Of a DNA stretch of 48,304 bases, positions 18,692-27,404 are shown one piece after another; positions within the stretch are counted from its first letter, which is position 1; each line of letters starts with the position of its first letter. The DNA is from Acidobacteriota bacterium. GTDB taxonomy: Bacteria > Actinomycetota > Acidimicrobiia > Acidimicrobiales > RAAP-2. The translations under genes and the position numbers were made by a program. The notes beneath the pieces are model-generated. The model did no database searches, was not told the DNA's origin, and saw only the letters and a program-made list of their open reading frames with translations. The stretch lies in contig JAGXBH010000013.1 of NCBI GenBank assembly GCA_018971185.1, forward strand, positions 1 to 48,304, given 5' to 3'.

Positions 18692-19657
18692 TTAGTCAAC
18701 GGCCGCCGCGTCCGGCCCCAACGCGCGATGAATTATCACATGATCGATACCCGTCTCCGCGCTGACGTGCAAAGATCCGGGCCTCACGCTCCAGCCGGTC
18801 GCGGTGTAGAAGCCGATCGCCGAGGTGCGCGCATTGGCCCACAGCAGGCCCGCCCCGCGGCGCGAGAGGTCCGCCAGCGCGTAGTCGAGGAGTCGCGCGC
18901 CGAGCCCGTGGCCCTGGACGTCGAAATCACTCGCCATGTAACGAAGCTGGTACGCACCCTCGTCGGGGCGAAACGGCGCGGGGACCGCGAAGAACGAGGC
19001 GCCCACCACCACGCGTCCCATCAACGTCCCTCCCACGTGCAGGGTCGAGTCGACCTCGTCGCCGGGGTTGCGCACGTCCACCGACGCGTCGCCCTCGCGC
19101 AGCACCCGTCGACGCAGGTCGTACAGTGACGACGCCGCCACCGATGAGAGGAGTAGCGAACGCTCCTCCAGGGGACGACGCATCTCCTCGAAGACCCGCT
19201 CGTCCCCGTCGCGACCCGACACGCTGAGCCCCGTCGCCGCGAAGCCGCTCTTGACGTAGAACGCCTTGGCCCGCGACATCGAGGACGACACGTAGAGATG
19301 AAGCGCGTCCACCCCCTCGGCGACGGCCCAGGCACTCACCGTGTCGACCAGGCGCCGGGCGACGTCGCCCCCGCGCGCCGAGGGCGAGACGTACATCGCG
19401 AAGAGCCACCTGGTCCCCGGTCGTCCCTCGTGCGACTCGCCCCGGGCCATCCCCACCACCCGTCCGTCGACCTCGGCGAGATAGAAGTTCCACTCGTCGG
19501 CCCGCGCTCTCCACTGCGCCTCGTCCCAGGCGAGGCACTCCTCGTAGGAGTCGCCGAAGGCCTCGGGCGAATCGGCCAGCGCCTCGAGGCGAATGGAACG
19601 CAGGGCGTCGGCGTCCGCCGGGCGGCCCGGCCGCACCCGTACGGCGGGGACGCTCAT
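18692..19657 (-). CDS. Tandem-domain GNAT acetyltransferase
   Basis: 321-aa protein with two GNAT folds. Domain 1 spans about 5-163 with an acetyl-CoA loop near SARGGDVARRL and a SRAKAFYVKSGF motif. Domain 2 spans about 170-321 with VQGHGLGARLL and TSAIGFYTATGW. The layout resembles mycothiol-synthase-type double GNATs, but I see no basis to call MshD. ATG at 19657 overlaps the ClC stop by 4 nt. The acetyl acceptor is unknown. Confidence 0.85.
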   Translation of the reverse strand: MSVPAVRVRPGRPADADALRSIRLEALADSPEAFGDSYEECLAWDEAQWRARADEWNFYLAEVDGRVVGMARGESHEGRPGTRWLFAMYVSPSARGGDVARRLVDTVSAWAVAEGVDALHLYVSSSMSRAKAFYVKSGFAATGLSVSGRDGDERVFEEMRRPLEERSLLLSSVAASSLYDLRRRVLREGDASVDVRNPGDEVDSTLHVGGTLMGRVVVGASFFAVPAPFRPDEGAYQLRYMASDFDVQGHGLGARLLDYALADLSRRGAGLLWANARTSAIGFYTATGWSVRPGSLHVSAETGIDHVIIHRALGPDAAAVD

Positions 19658-21030
19658 TCGCCCCGGCGCGGGAGGCGCGCGGAATAGATGGAGTAGCCGT
19701 CGATCTGGCGTCCGATCAACGTCGCGATGGTCGTCGCCGCGATCATGGGGATCATCAGGTGCAACCCCGTATGGGTCAGCTCGACCACGAGGACCAGCCC
19801 GACGAGGGGCGCCTGCATCGCGGCACCGATCATCGCGGCCGCGCCGATCAGGGCGAACGCGCCCACCGGCGAGCCGGGCCACCAATGGGTCCAGGCCACT
19901 CCCAAGAAGCCCCCCAGCGTCGCCCCGATGGACAAGAAGGGCGTGAACACCCCGCCCGCCGCGCCGCTACCCAGGCACAATGCCGTCACGAGGGGCTTGA
20001 GGGCGAAGAGCGCGAGTAGCAACACCAGCCCGCCGACGCCGAGGAACGCGTCGTGGGCCATGTCCTTGCCGTTGCCGAACAACTGGGGGTACTTGAATCC
20101 CGCCACGCCCACGAGCGCGAAGGCCACCGGCATCATCCAGAGCATCGTCACCCCCGAGGCGCGATGCGCCGACACCCAGCCGAGCAGGCGCACGTAGACC
20201 ACGGCCAAGAGGCCGATGACGACCCCCGCCACCACCGACCAGACCATGATCGAGCCACTGAAGGCGTAGTTGGGTATGTCCGCGTACGTCGCGGCGCTGG
20301 GCAGGAACAACCACGCCGTCAGCGTCGCGATCAACGAGCACGTCAGCGCCGCCAGCACGGTGGGCAGGGCGAAGCTGCCGAGCATCACCTCGGCGGTGAA
20401 GACGGCGCCGCCCAATGGCACGTTATAGACCGCCGCGAGTCCGGCGCCTCCGGCGCACGCCACGAGCAGGCGCTTCTGCGCGGTCGTGAGACCGAACCAG
20501 TTGGCGACCACGCTCGCCGAGGCGCCGCCCATCAACTTCGGCGCGGCCTCGCGACCGATCGACGCCCCCATGCCGATCACCACCTCTGAGACCACTGAGG
20601 TCGCCAGGCTACGCCGCGCGCCCAACTCGCCGTCGCCGTTCCACAAGGCGTCGTCGATCTCGGACTTCTCGTGGCTGAAGAAACGCCGCACCAGGTACCA
20701 GCCGATCGCACCGATGATGCCCGCGAGCACGAGCGAGACGAGGCGGTGCAGGTTCGTGGTCGCGGCGACCGCCTTCTCGTAGCTCCCCCCGTGATAGGAG
20801 AAGGCCAATTTCTCCACGAACTGCAGCAGGGCCATGAGTCCCGCCCCGAAGAGCCCCGTGGCGACCGCCGTGATGGCGACGGCGAGCCAGAACTTCGGGG
20901 TGAGACTCGCGTCACCGTCGTGCGTCGCGTTGGGCTGCTCCATGGCGCCGCGACCCGAGGCGATCCGCCGCTTGATCAGTGGTGGAGGGACGCGCTGGCG
21001 TTCACTGTCCCCGCCGCTCTTAGGACCCAT
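19654..21030 (-). CDS. ClC-family chloride channel or H+/Cl- antiporter
   Basis: 458-aa multi-spanning membrane protein. The selectivity-filter region SIGREAAPK carries the gating Glu161; VYNVPLGGAVFTAEVML carries Glu214 at the position of the proton glutamate of antiporters; and GSGAAGGVFTPFLSIGA is the third filter segment. Both glutamates present favours a proton-coupled antiporter, from knowledge of ClC-ec1. ATG at 21030 is preceded by GGGAG; a TTG at 21051 is a weaker alternative. Heads a four-gene minus-strand run. Confidence 0.9.
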   Translation of the reverse strand: MGPKSGGDSERQRVPPPLIKRRIASGRGAMEQPNATHDGDASLTPKFWLAVAITAVATGLFGAGLMALLQFVEKLAFSYHGGSYEKAVAATTNLHRLVSLVLAGIIGAIGWYLVRRFFSHEKSEIDDALWNGDGELGARRSLATSVVSEVVIGMGASIGREAAPKLMGGASASVVANWFGLTTAQKRLLVACAGGAGLAAVYNVPLGGAVFTAEVMLGSFALPTVLAALTCSLIATLTAWLFLPSAATYADIPNYAFSGSIMVWSVVAGVVIGLLAVVYVRLLGWVSAHRASGVTMLWMMPVAFALVGVAGFKYPQLFGNGKDMAHDAFLGVGGLVLLLALFALKPLVTALCLGSGAAGGVFTPFLSIGATLGGFLGVAWTHWWPGSPVGAFALIGAAAMIGAAMQAPLVGLVLVVELTHTGLHLMIPMIAATTIATLIGRQIDGYSIYSARLPRRGE

Positions 21031-21144
21031 ATCTCCCGCCGTTCGTGACAACCAATCGTACCGTGGGCGACGTGCTTCGCCCTCGGGGTCCGTCGCTCAC
21101 CCTCGCCGATCACCCATCGAAGTGGTCGACGTCGTCGGTTCCGA

Positions 21145-21933
21145 TCATCGTGGCGTCGTGATGTCTCCTCGAGCATCCCCACCTACCACGTCGTGAACGG
21201 GGTCGTGGGTGGGGTCGTGGGTGTCGTCCCTCACGCCCCCGCAGACGTCGCAGACCTCGTCGAGGAGACATACCGGCGATCCTGCCTCCTCCTCGGGGTC
21301 GAGCAGTCGTGACGGGCGCGTCACCAACCACTGCGCCCCCGCGGCCGTGAGCTCCTCCGCGCTGCCGAAGCCCCACAACGCGCCCACCGCGTGCACGCCG
21401 TGGCGACGGGCCGCGACCATGTCGTAGTGACGGTCGCCCACCATCCACACGTCGTCGGCGTCGGGATGGTCCCATTGCGCGAGGACCTCGGACATGATCT
21501 CGTACTTGGCCGTGACGCGCAGGTCCAGGCTCGCGCCCGCCACGTGCTCGAAGTGTCGCGCGACACCCAGTGCCGCCAGCATCTGCTCGGCGAAGTCGAC
21601 CCGCTTCGCGGTCGCCACGCCCAGGCGCACTCCACGGTCGGCCAACTCATCCACGCACTCGGCGACGCCGTCGTAGAGACGTGCGGCGAAGACGCCGTGA
21701 CGCGCGTAGTGCTCGCGGTAGAGCGCCACGACGTCGTCGATGTCCCCCTCCGCGACGCCGAGGATGCGAAACGACTCGCCCAGGGGCGGACCAATGAGTC
21801 GCGCCAGCACCTCGGGGGTCGCGGCGAGTCCGATCTCGTCGAGCGTGGCGCGAAAGGACCCCACGATGCCCTGCGAGGAATCGGCCAGCGTTCCGTCAAG
21901 GTCGAAGATCACGTGACGAGGCAGAGAACGCAC
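21145..21933 (-). CDS. HAD-superfamily hydrolase, phosphoglycolate phosphatase-like, with odd C-terminal tail
   Basis: 262 aa. HAD motif I FDLDGTLADS gives nucleophile Asp11 and acid Asp13; motif II TAKRVDF and motif III-IV VGDRHYDMVAA follow, with a C1-type cap (about 20-85). The catalytic part ends near residue 210. The last 50 residues hold CDVCGG and the His/Asp repeat THDPTHDPVHD, encoded by a 12-nt tandem repeat. The GTG at 21933 lies directly against GGGAGG, an unusual spacing; a GTG at 21912 would still keep motif I. Substrate unknown. Confidence 0.83.
   Translation of the reverse strand: MRSLPRHVIFDLDGTLADSSQGIVGSFRATLDEIGLAATPEVLARLIGPPLGESFRILGVAEGDIDDVVALYREHYARHGVFAARLYDGVAECVDELADRGVRLGVATAKRVDFAEQMLAALGVARHFEHVAGASLDLRVTAKYEIMSEVLAQWDHPDADDVWMVGDRHYDMVAARRHGVHAVGALWGFGSAEELTAAGAQWLVTRPSRLLDPEEEAGSPVCLLDEVCDVCGGVRDDTHDPTHDPVHDVVGGDARGDITTPR
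21199..21222. repeat. 12-nt tandem repeat inside the HAD gene
   Basis: GGGGTCGTGGGT occurs twice head to tail (21199-21210, 21211-21222), followed by a partial GTCGT. On the coding strand it gives the repeated Thr-His-Asp-Pro units of the tail. Because 12 is a multiple of 3, copy changes keep the frame. Confidence 0.85.
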
Positions 21934-21955
21934 CCTCCCATCATGGCGTCTTCAG

Positions 21956-21980
21956 GACCGCCACGTGACCCGTGGCGGTC
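21956..21980. promoter_or_regulatory. Perfect 10-bp inverted repeat between divergent HAD and VOC genes
   Basis: GACCGCCACG (21956-21965) and CGTGGCGGTC (21971-21980) are separated by TGACC. The site lies 22 nt upstream of the HAD start and 48 nt upstream of the VOC start, where an operator for both would be expected. A hairpin role cannot be excluded. Confidence 0.5.
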
Positions 21981-22028
21981 GATCACGTCCGTGGCTATGG
22001 TTGGGGAGACTTCGACAGGGGAGGCGCC

Positions 22029-22460
22029 ATGGGTCGCGTCAGCACGTATCTCAATTTCGCCGGTCAGACCGAGGAGGCCTTCGCCTTCTACGCGTCAGTG
22101 TTCCACACCGAGCTCGGCGCTCCCCCCATCCGCTTCTCCGACGATCCCGGTCTCTCTCACCTGAGCGAGGAGGAGGCCCGCGGCGTGATGCACGTCTGGC
22201 TGCCCATCCTCGGGGGGCACATCATCATGGGCACCGACATCCTCGCCTCGGCCGGTCACCAACTCCGGATCGGCAACAACACGACCATCGTCCTCGAGGT
22301 GGACACTCGCGAACAGGCCGACGAGTTCTTCAACGCCCTCTCCGCGGGTGGATCGGAGAAGGAGGGGATGTCCGACATGCCCTGGGGGGCCTACTGGGGC
22401 GTCTGCCTCGACCGCTTCGGCATCCGCTGGATGATCTCGCACGCACCCACCGCCTCGTAG
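22029..22460 (+). CDS. VOC-superfamily protein, PhnB-like
   Basis: 143-aa PhnB/3-demethylubiquinone methyltransferase-like member of the vicinal oxygen chelate fold. Typical marks are YLNFAGQTEEAFAFYASVF at the N-terminus, MHVWLPILGGHIIMGTD in the middle and GAYWGVCLDRFGIRWMI at the end. ATG at 22029 is preceded by GGGGAGG; an in-frame GTG further up is unlikely. Divergent from the HAD gene. Enzymatic role of such proteins is mostly undefined. Confidence 0.85.
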   Translation: MGRVSTYLNFAGQTEEAFAFYASVFHTELGAPPIRFSDDPGLSHLSEEEARGVMHVWLPILGGHIIMGTDILASAGHQLRIGNNTTIVLEVDTREQADEFFNALSAGGSEKEGMSDMPWGAYWGVCLDRFGIRWMISHAPTAS

Positions 22461-22483
22461 GTCACGAGACCGCCGACGACGAC

Positions 22484-22516
22484 GCCCCTCCCTCGGCGCC
22501 GCGCCGCGGGAGGGGC
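22484..22516 (+). terminator. Strong hairpin after the VOC gene
   Basis: GCCCCTCCC (22484-22492) pairs perfectly with GGGAGGGGC (22508-22516) around a 15-nt loop, 23 nt past the VOC stop. No T-run follows, as is common in high-GC actinobacteria. Confidence 0.65.
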
Positions 22517-22530
22517 GATCTTCGATACGG

Positions 22531-22581
22531 GCGCGCGGGCCGGGTCCGGTCGGGGGAGGGAGCCGGACCCGCCCAGCGCGC
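22531..22581 (-). terminator. Long hairpin after the secreted-protein gene
   Basis: GCGCGC-GGG-CGGGTCCGG pairs with CCGGACCCG-CCC-GCGCGC, about 18 bp with single bulges and a 13-nt loop, starting 6 nt past the stop of the minus-strand gene at 22588. With the hairpin at 22484 it separates two convergent genes. Confidence 0.65.
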
Positions 22582-22587
22582 CACTGG

Positions 22588-23058
22588 TCACTGGTTCGAG
22601 GAACCAGGAGCGTCGCCGGGGTTCGCACCATCGAAGGGTGAGCCCGGGCCGAACGCCCCCGCCGGCGGCGTGGGGAGACCGGCGGTGTTCGAGGTCACCA
22701 CGAAGGACGAGTTCTCGATCACCGTGACGTAGGTGCCGTCGGTCTTCTTCAGCACCACGACGTAGGTCGAGTTGGGTCCGGCCATCGTGCGCACGACGGT
22801 GGCGCCCGGGACCGCGGTGTTGGCCGCGGCCACCGCGCTCGTCAAGGTGGCGCCGGTCAACGCGGGGGCGTCGGGGACGTCGGGTCGTCCGAACCCGTCG
22901 CCCTGAAGACCGGTGGCGCCGCCGGGCAACTTGATGCTCAAGGAGGGGGGCGTCGGATTGGACGCGGCGGCGGCGACGCCGGCGGTCCCCAGTCCGGCCG
23001 CGAGGACCACCGCTCCACTGGTGAGGATGCTACGAAGGGCAAAGGCTCTTTTCGTCAT
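22588..23058 (-). CDS. Secreted protein with a PepSY-like segment
   Basis: 156 aa. A signal peptide is evident (KR at 3-4, hydrophobic core 11-28, AAAAS near 29-33). The mature part has a short beta-rich segment, TSAVAAANTAVPGATVVRT then YVVVLKKTDGTYVTVI, that resembles a PepSY domain, and a Gly/Pro-rich tail. AGGAG lies 4 nt before the ATG. Single gene with its own hairpin terminator. PepSY assignment is by pattern only and function is unknown. Confidence 0.75.
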   Translation of the reverse strand: MTKRAFALRSILTSGAVVLAAGLGTAGVAAAASNPTPPSLSIKLPGGATGLQGDGFGRPDVPDAPALTGATLTSAVAAANTAVPGATVVRTMAGPNSTYVVVLKKTDGTYVTVIENSSFVVTSNTAGLPTPPAGAFGPGSPFDGANPGDAPGSSNQ

Positions 23059-23196
23059 TGTGACTCCTAGGCTGACTCGCCGCGAGTCGTTCCCGCGACC
23101 ACACCAGCCTGCGTGCGCAACTTAAAGGCGCCTCAGGGTCGCACTAATCGTTGACTAAATATCCCCTCCGCTCGCCCCCTCGGGATAAGAACTCGA

Positions 23197-23700
23197 TCAG
23201 GAAAGCGACAAGCCATCCGTAGAGGCGAGCGCCGCCACGTCGCGCAGCGCGACGTCGGAGAGCCGGTACACCGTCCACTCGTCCTGCGCCTGCGCCCCGA
23301 GCGACCGGTAGAAATCGATCGACGGCGTGTTCCAGTCGAGCACCGACCACTGCAGGCGCGCGTAGCCCTGGCGCACGCACTCCGCGGCGAGGTGCACGAG
23401 GAGCGACTTGCCGTATCCGCGTCCGCGATACTGCGGGAGCACGAACAGGTCCTCCAGGTAGATGCCGTGGGTGCCCGTCCACGTCGAGTAGTTCAAGAAC
23501 CACACGGCGAAGCCCGCCGCCTCGCCGTCGTCGGTCTCGACCAGGTCGCAGAAGACCCGTGGTGTGGGTCCGAAGAAACTCGTTCGCAACTGATCGCTGG
23601 TCGCCTGCGCCAGGTCGAGCGCGCGCTCGTAGCGTGCGAGCTCACGGATGAACTGGGCGAGGACGTCGAGGTCGGCCTCCACGGCGCGGCGAATTCTCAC
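23197..23700 (-). CDS. GNAT acetyltransferase, SSAT-like
   Basis: 167 aa. A full GNAT fold is readable: IRRAVEADLDVLAQFI at the N-terminus, YLEDLFVLPQYRGRGYGKSLL (acetyl-CoA loop RGRGYG near 93) and WNTPSIDFYRSLGA near the end. This pattern is typical of spermidine/spermine acetyltransferase-like GNATs. GTG start at 23700. Acetyl acceptor uncertain: a diamine or a thialysine-type amine is plausible from the family. Confidence 0.85.
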   Translation of the reverse strand: MRIRRAVEADLDVLAQFIRELARYERALDLAQATSDQLRTSFFGPTPRVFCDLVETDDGEAAGFAVWFLNYSTWTGTHGIYLEDLFVLPQYRGRGYGKSLLVHLAAECVRQGYARLQWSVLDWNTPSIDFYRSLGAQAQDEWTVYRLSDVALRDVAALASTDGLSLS

Positions 23701-24023
23701 CCCACCACGCTACAAAGTTCCACCGGTCGCTCGCGTCGACTTAAGAAGTGGGCGCCGTGACCTCACCGCGCCGGGGTCGAGGACGACGCGGACTCGCGAC
23801 GTCACGCGCCGAAGCCACCGATGCACGATGTCAAGTCCCGACGGGGCCACCAATGACCGAGACGTCGGCGCCGTGATGCGGACGGTGATCCCCTCGATCG
23901 AGGTCGCGATCCCCGACCTTTTCGCCGGCGACGTCGGCGCCTCGCGTCGCCAGTGGAGAAGTCGATCGGTCCGTCGCCTTCGCCGTTCGCCCCCGTGCGC
24001 CCCCGTGCCCTCCTTGGCCTATC
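23701..24023. other. 323-nt gap with no gene recognised
   Basis: Divergent intergenic space between the GNAT and rhomboid-like genes. Open frames on both strands lack Shine-Dalgarno sites and any domain pattern. It must hold the promoters of both neighbours, but I could not define them. Confidence 0.5.
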
Positions 24024-24830
24024 GTGAGACTCAACTGGAGAAAGCGAGGATGCTCAGCCGTCGTGCCACTCGTCGCGATCTTCGTCATCCTCGTCCTCTT
24101 CGAGGTCGCCCGGCGCCGCCAGCTACCTGTCGCGACGCGTCTGGCCCGATTCTGGGAGCGACGGCGACCGCGAGTCGTCGGCTACGTCACCTCCTCTCCG
24201 GCCACCTTCACCTATCTCCTGATCCTGTCGGTCACCACGGTGGTGCTGTTGAGCTCGAGCACTCGTGTCGTGACCCTCCTGCTGGAGGAACACAGCACCA
24301 ATCTGCACCAGTTGTTCAACAGTCCCGTGCGAGCGCTCGCGCTGAGCGCGTTCTGGGCGCCGAACTACGAGTTCTTGGTGTGGGCCATCCTCTTCGCCCT
24401 GATCCTGGCCCCGGCTGAGCGCTGGCTCGGAACACGACGTTGGGCGGTGGTGTTCATCGCCGGACACGTCCTCGCCACCTTGGGCGTGGCCTGGGGCCTC
24501 TGGTTCGCCATCGGGCACCACTACGCCTCGGCACACCTCGAGACCGCGATCGACGTCGGGGTCAGTTACGGCTTCGCCGCGGTCGCGGCGGTGTTCACCT
24601 TTCGTTTGCCGCGACCGTGGCGATGGTGGTGGGCGGGAGCCTTGAGCGCGGCGGCAGTCACGGCACTCCTCATCGGCCGGACCTTCACCGACAGCGGCCA
24701 TCTCCTGGCCGTCATCATCGGATTCGCCTGCTATCCGCTCACGCGAAACGCTGCCGTCGCCGAGCGAGCACGCGCACCGATCTGGTCTGCGTCGCGCGAT
24801 GGCGTTCCCCCGGAGTCGTCGGGCGACTGA
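24024..24830 (+). CDS. Rhomboid-like membrane protein
   Basis: 268 aa with about six hydrophobic segments. It fits the actinobacterial rhomboid-like family: NLHQLFNSPVRALALSAFW (94-112), GHVLATLGVAWGLW (147-160), DVGVSYGF (177-184) and DSGHLLAVIIGF (223-234). A possible catalytic pair is Ser181 and His226, so intramembrane protease activity is conceivable, though the classical GxSG motif is altered to VSYG. GTG at 24024 is the first start; GTG at 24063 is an alternative. Stands alone between divergent and convergent neighbours. Confidence 0.75.
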   Translation: MRLNWRKRGCSAVVPLVAIFVILVLFEVARRRQLPVATRLARFWERRRPRVVGYVTSSPATFTYLLILSVTTVVLLSSSTRVVTLLLEEHSTNLHQLFNSPVRALALSAFWAPNYEFLVWAILFALILAPAERWLGTRRWAVVFIAGHVLATLGVAWGLWFAIGHHYASAHLETAIDVGVSYGFAAVAAVFTFRLPRPWRWWWAGALSAAAVTALLIGRTFTDSGHLLAVIIGFACYPLTRNAAVAERARAPIWSASRDGVPPESSGD

Positions 24831-24932
24831 CGCCGTCGCGCCCTCGGCCCCGTCTCGATGACTCCGATGTTCCTCGGCCCGTCGTCGACCGGGTCGTTGA
24901 TCACCTGATCGACGACGCCACTTCCTCGTGGC

Positions 24933-25973
24933 TCACACCAACAGTGAGGCGACGCACAGCGTCACCAGAGTGACGGGGACGCCGATGCGCGAGAACTGCC
25001 CGACGCGGGGTTGTAGTCCCGCCTCGCGAACGATCCGGAACCACAGGAGCGTCGACATGGCGCCCGTGACGAAGGCGTTGGGCCCGAGGTCGAGGCCGAG
25101 CAGCAGCGCGTAGGGGTGGGCGATGTGCTCACTCGAGAACAGCGACGCCGCGGGCAGGTTGTTGATGACGAGCGACAGACCAGCGGCAACGAGGGCCGTC
25201 ATGAGCGAGTTCGTATGGGCGACCAGGTGACCCACGGCGTGCCAGGTGCGTCCGAGCCAGCCCACGAGCACCGCGACCGCGAAGAGCGACCCCACTACCA
25301 GGGGACTGGCCACGCGCAGCACCTCGCGGACATCGGTGCGACGGCGCACCACCAGGTCGACCCCCTCGAGTGCCACCCCGAGCACGAAGACGGGGAGCGC
25401 GGGCCGACTCGTCACCAGCATCAGGACCACCGCGACCACCACCGCGACCGTGGCCGGTCCCACTCGCCACCGCACGGGCTCCGGCGACCAGGGACTCGAA
25501 CGGGTGAGCTCACGACGACGCCAGAACGCCACCACGGCGATTGTCACGAGCACCGCGGCGATCCAGGCCGCCGCGGTGTGCGACACGTAGGTCGTCCCGC
25601 GCACCGGGTGGTCGGAGAAGATCAACATGTTGGTCAGGTTCGACCCCACCAGGAGCAGCGACGCGGCGTTGGACATCAAGATGGAGCCGAAGGCGAAGGC
25701 CACGTCGTCGCTGTCGCGCACCCGCGACGCGTGCAGTGCCACGGGGGTCATGAAGACCACCGCGGTGTCCAGGTTCAACACGGCCGTGACGACGGCCACG
25801 GTGAGCATCGTCACGCCGAAAAGGCCGAGATCGTTGCCAGGCGTGCGGGCGACAAGTCGGCCGACGGACTCGAACAGTCCCTCGTGCGACGCGGCGTGAC
25901 CGATGAGAAGCAAGCCGGTCACCAGGACGAAGGGCGACCACGAACTCGACAGCGACGCCACGAAGTGATTCAC
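24933..25973 (-). CDS. ArsB/NhaD-type SLC13-like permease
   Basis: 346-aa membrane protein with about 9-10 hydrophobic segments. The ion-transporter hallmark AVLNLDTAVVFMTPV and SNAASLLLVGSNLTNMLI (near 95-115) is typical of ArsB/ArsADLIT permeases; a second half-repeat is SLVINNLPAASLF. It is shorter than ArsB (about 430 aa), and no ars regulator or reductase is nearby, so arsenite transport is not a safe claim. GTG start at 25973. The transported ion is unknown. Confidence 0.8.
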   Translation of the reverse strand: MNHFVASLSSSWSPFVLVTGLLLIGHAASHEGLFESVGRLVARTPGNDLGLFGVTMLTVAVVTAVLNLDTAVVFMTPVALHASRVRDSDDVAFAFGSILMSNAASLLLVGSNLTNMLIFSDHPVRGTTYVSHTAAAWIAAVLVTIAVVAFWRRRELTRSSPWSPEPVRWRVGPATVAVVVAVVLMLVTSRPALPVFVLGVALEGVDLVVRRRTDVREVLRVASPLVVGSLFAVAVLVGWLGRTWHAVGHLVAHTNSLMTALVAAGLSLVINNLPAASLFSSEHIAHPYALLLGLDLGPNAFVTGAMSTLLWFRIVREAGLQPRVGQFSRIGVPVTLVTLCVASLLV

Positions 25974-26133
25974 CGCACCACCCTAGGGAGCGTGAGTGGA
26001 CTCGCGCACCCTCGCGCGTGGCCTGAGCACCCCTCACCCCACGAACGCACTCGCCTCGGTGTCGCGGACATTGATCACGGCCGACCGGTGAGTGCGCAGA
26101 ACGTTCGACGACCCGGGCCGCGAGGGACGGCGC

Positions 26134-26868
26134 CTAGGCCCCCTCGCGGGCGAAGGCGACGTAGGCGTTGGTGACGTAGGGCATCTCGATCGGATCGGGT
26201 AGCGGGGCGAGCACGGCCATTACGTCCTCACCGAGGGCGTGGCGCTGCGCCTCGTCCATCATGGTGATGTAGCTCGTCGTGAGGGTCCGCTGCAGCACCT
26301 GGCTGTGCGTCAGCACTTGCGAATGGCGAAAGACCGCCTTGGTGACGTCGACGAAGGGGCCCGCCGCGACGATGGCCCCGAAGTCGATCTCGGCGTCGTA
26401 GGGCTGGTGCACGTCCCAGAGCATGGCGTGGTTCAGGTCGCGAATCCACGCCACCTCGGTGTCGCGTTCGTTCCAGACCAGCGCCACGCCACCACCGGGC
26501 TCGAGCACCCGGTGGATCTCGGGCAGCGCCCGTGACGGCGTGAACCAGTGGAACGCCTGGGCGGCGAACACCGCGGCCACGCAATGATCGGCGAGGGGGA
26601 TCGCTTCGTCGCTGCCGTCGAGGATGGGGACGCCCGAGGTCTCGCGGGCGAAGGTGGCACGCATCGACGCCGACGGTTCGACCGCGGTGATGCGACCGAC
26701 GTGGGCGAGAAGTTGGCGAGTGAAGATCCCCGTGCCCGCCCCGAGGTCGAGGACGTGGCTCCTCGCGTTGAGACCGAGGACGCGCACGAAGTGGGTGATC
26801 ACGTCCTCGGGGTAGCCCGGTCGAGAGGCGTCGTAGGAATCACCCTGGGCGAACCCCTTTGTCGCCAT
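26134..26868 (-). CDS. Class I SAM-dependent methyltransferase
   Basis: 244 aa. Motif I VLDLGAGTGIFTRQL lies near residue 39, the acidic residue after strand 2 is in TAVEPSASM, and FAAQAFHWFTPSRAL resembles the trans-aconitate/UbiE-like group. A post-motif LEPGGGVALVWNERD follows. ATG at 26868 has AAGG 5 nt upstream; GTG codons 15-18 nt further out also have a purine-rich lead and remain possible. Substrate cannot be assigned. Confidence 0.85.
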   Translation of the reverse strand: MATKGFAQGDSYDASRPGYPEDVITHFVRVLGLNARSHVLDLGAGTGIFTRQLLAHVGRITAVEPSASMRATFARETSGVPILDGSDEAIPLADHCVAAVFAAQAFHWFTPSRALPEIHRVLEPGGGVALVWNERDTEVAWIRDLNHAMLWDVHQPYDAEIDFGAIVAAGPFVDVTKAVFRHSQVLTHSQVLQRTLTTSYITMMDEAQRHALGEDVMAVLAPLPDPIEMPYVTNAYVAFAREGA

Positions 26869-27077
26869 CTCGTCCTTGTGCACCACTGTCTTGCCTTTCC
26901 TCACTCGCCACAATACGACAGCCGATGGTGGGCTCACCCCGCGTCAGATCGTTGCGCTGGTCGCCCCATCGTTTGGAAGGACTTGGTCCATCCATTCGGT
27001 CAGGTCCGGCGCTGGCATCGACGCGTCGGGTCCGATCGGGCGGCCGTGTGGTCCGTGATGTCTCGCGGCGCCGCGGC

Positions 27078-27404
27078 TCACTCGCCGGGTTCGACGTCGG
27101 TCGCGACGCGGAACACCCGGGCGTAGGTCTCCTCGCTCACCGATACGTCGTAGTAGTCGTAGAACTCGCTCCGGCCGCGGGCCTGAGCGGCCGCGTGGTC
27201 GGGGTGCTGCGCCCAGGCGCGTTGCGTCTGCGCGTCACGGAATCGCACGATGGTGACCCTCTCGCCGTCCTCGCCCCGGTACGAGCTCTCGTCGAGGAAG
27301 CCCGGCATGTCACGCGCCAGGCGACTCATCGCGACTGAGAGTTCGCCGTACGCGTCGTCGACCCCACGACGTAGACGACTACGAAAGACCGTGATGACCG
27401 TCAT
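27078..27404 (-). CDS. Antibiotic biosynthesis monooxygenase (ABM) domain protein
   Basis: 108-aa single-domain protein of the dimeric alpha/beta barrel class. Pattern: MTVITVFRSRL, then DMPGFLDESSY, VTIVRFRDAQTQRAWAQHPDH and YDYYDVSVSEETYARVF. Family members include cofactor-free monooxygenases and heme-degrading enzymes, but many are of unknown use. ATG has GGGGGG 3 nt upstream. Stands alone. Confidence 0.8.
   Translation of the reverse strand: MTVITVFRSRLRRGVDDAYGELSVAMSRLARDMPGFLDESSYRGEDGERVTIVRFRDAQTQRAWAQHPDHAAAQARGRSEFYDYYDVSVSEETYARVFRVATDVEPGE

Noticed and set aside
17663..19129. 488-codon plus-strand frame opposite the DUF3048 and GNAT genes
   Set aside because: Spans two real genes on the other strand, Arg/Gly-rich, no domain pattern.
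23831..24088. 85-codon minus-strand frame in the gap before the rhomboid-like gene
   Set aside because: No Shine-Dalgarno, overlaps the rhomboid-like start, and the composition is that of random GC-rich DNA.
25116..26174. 352-codon plus-strand frame opposite the ArsB-like permease
   Set aside because: His/Arg/Gln-rich shadow of a membrane-protein gene.
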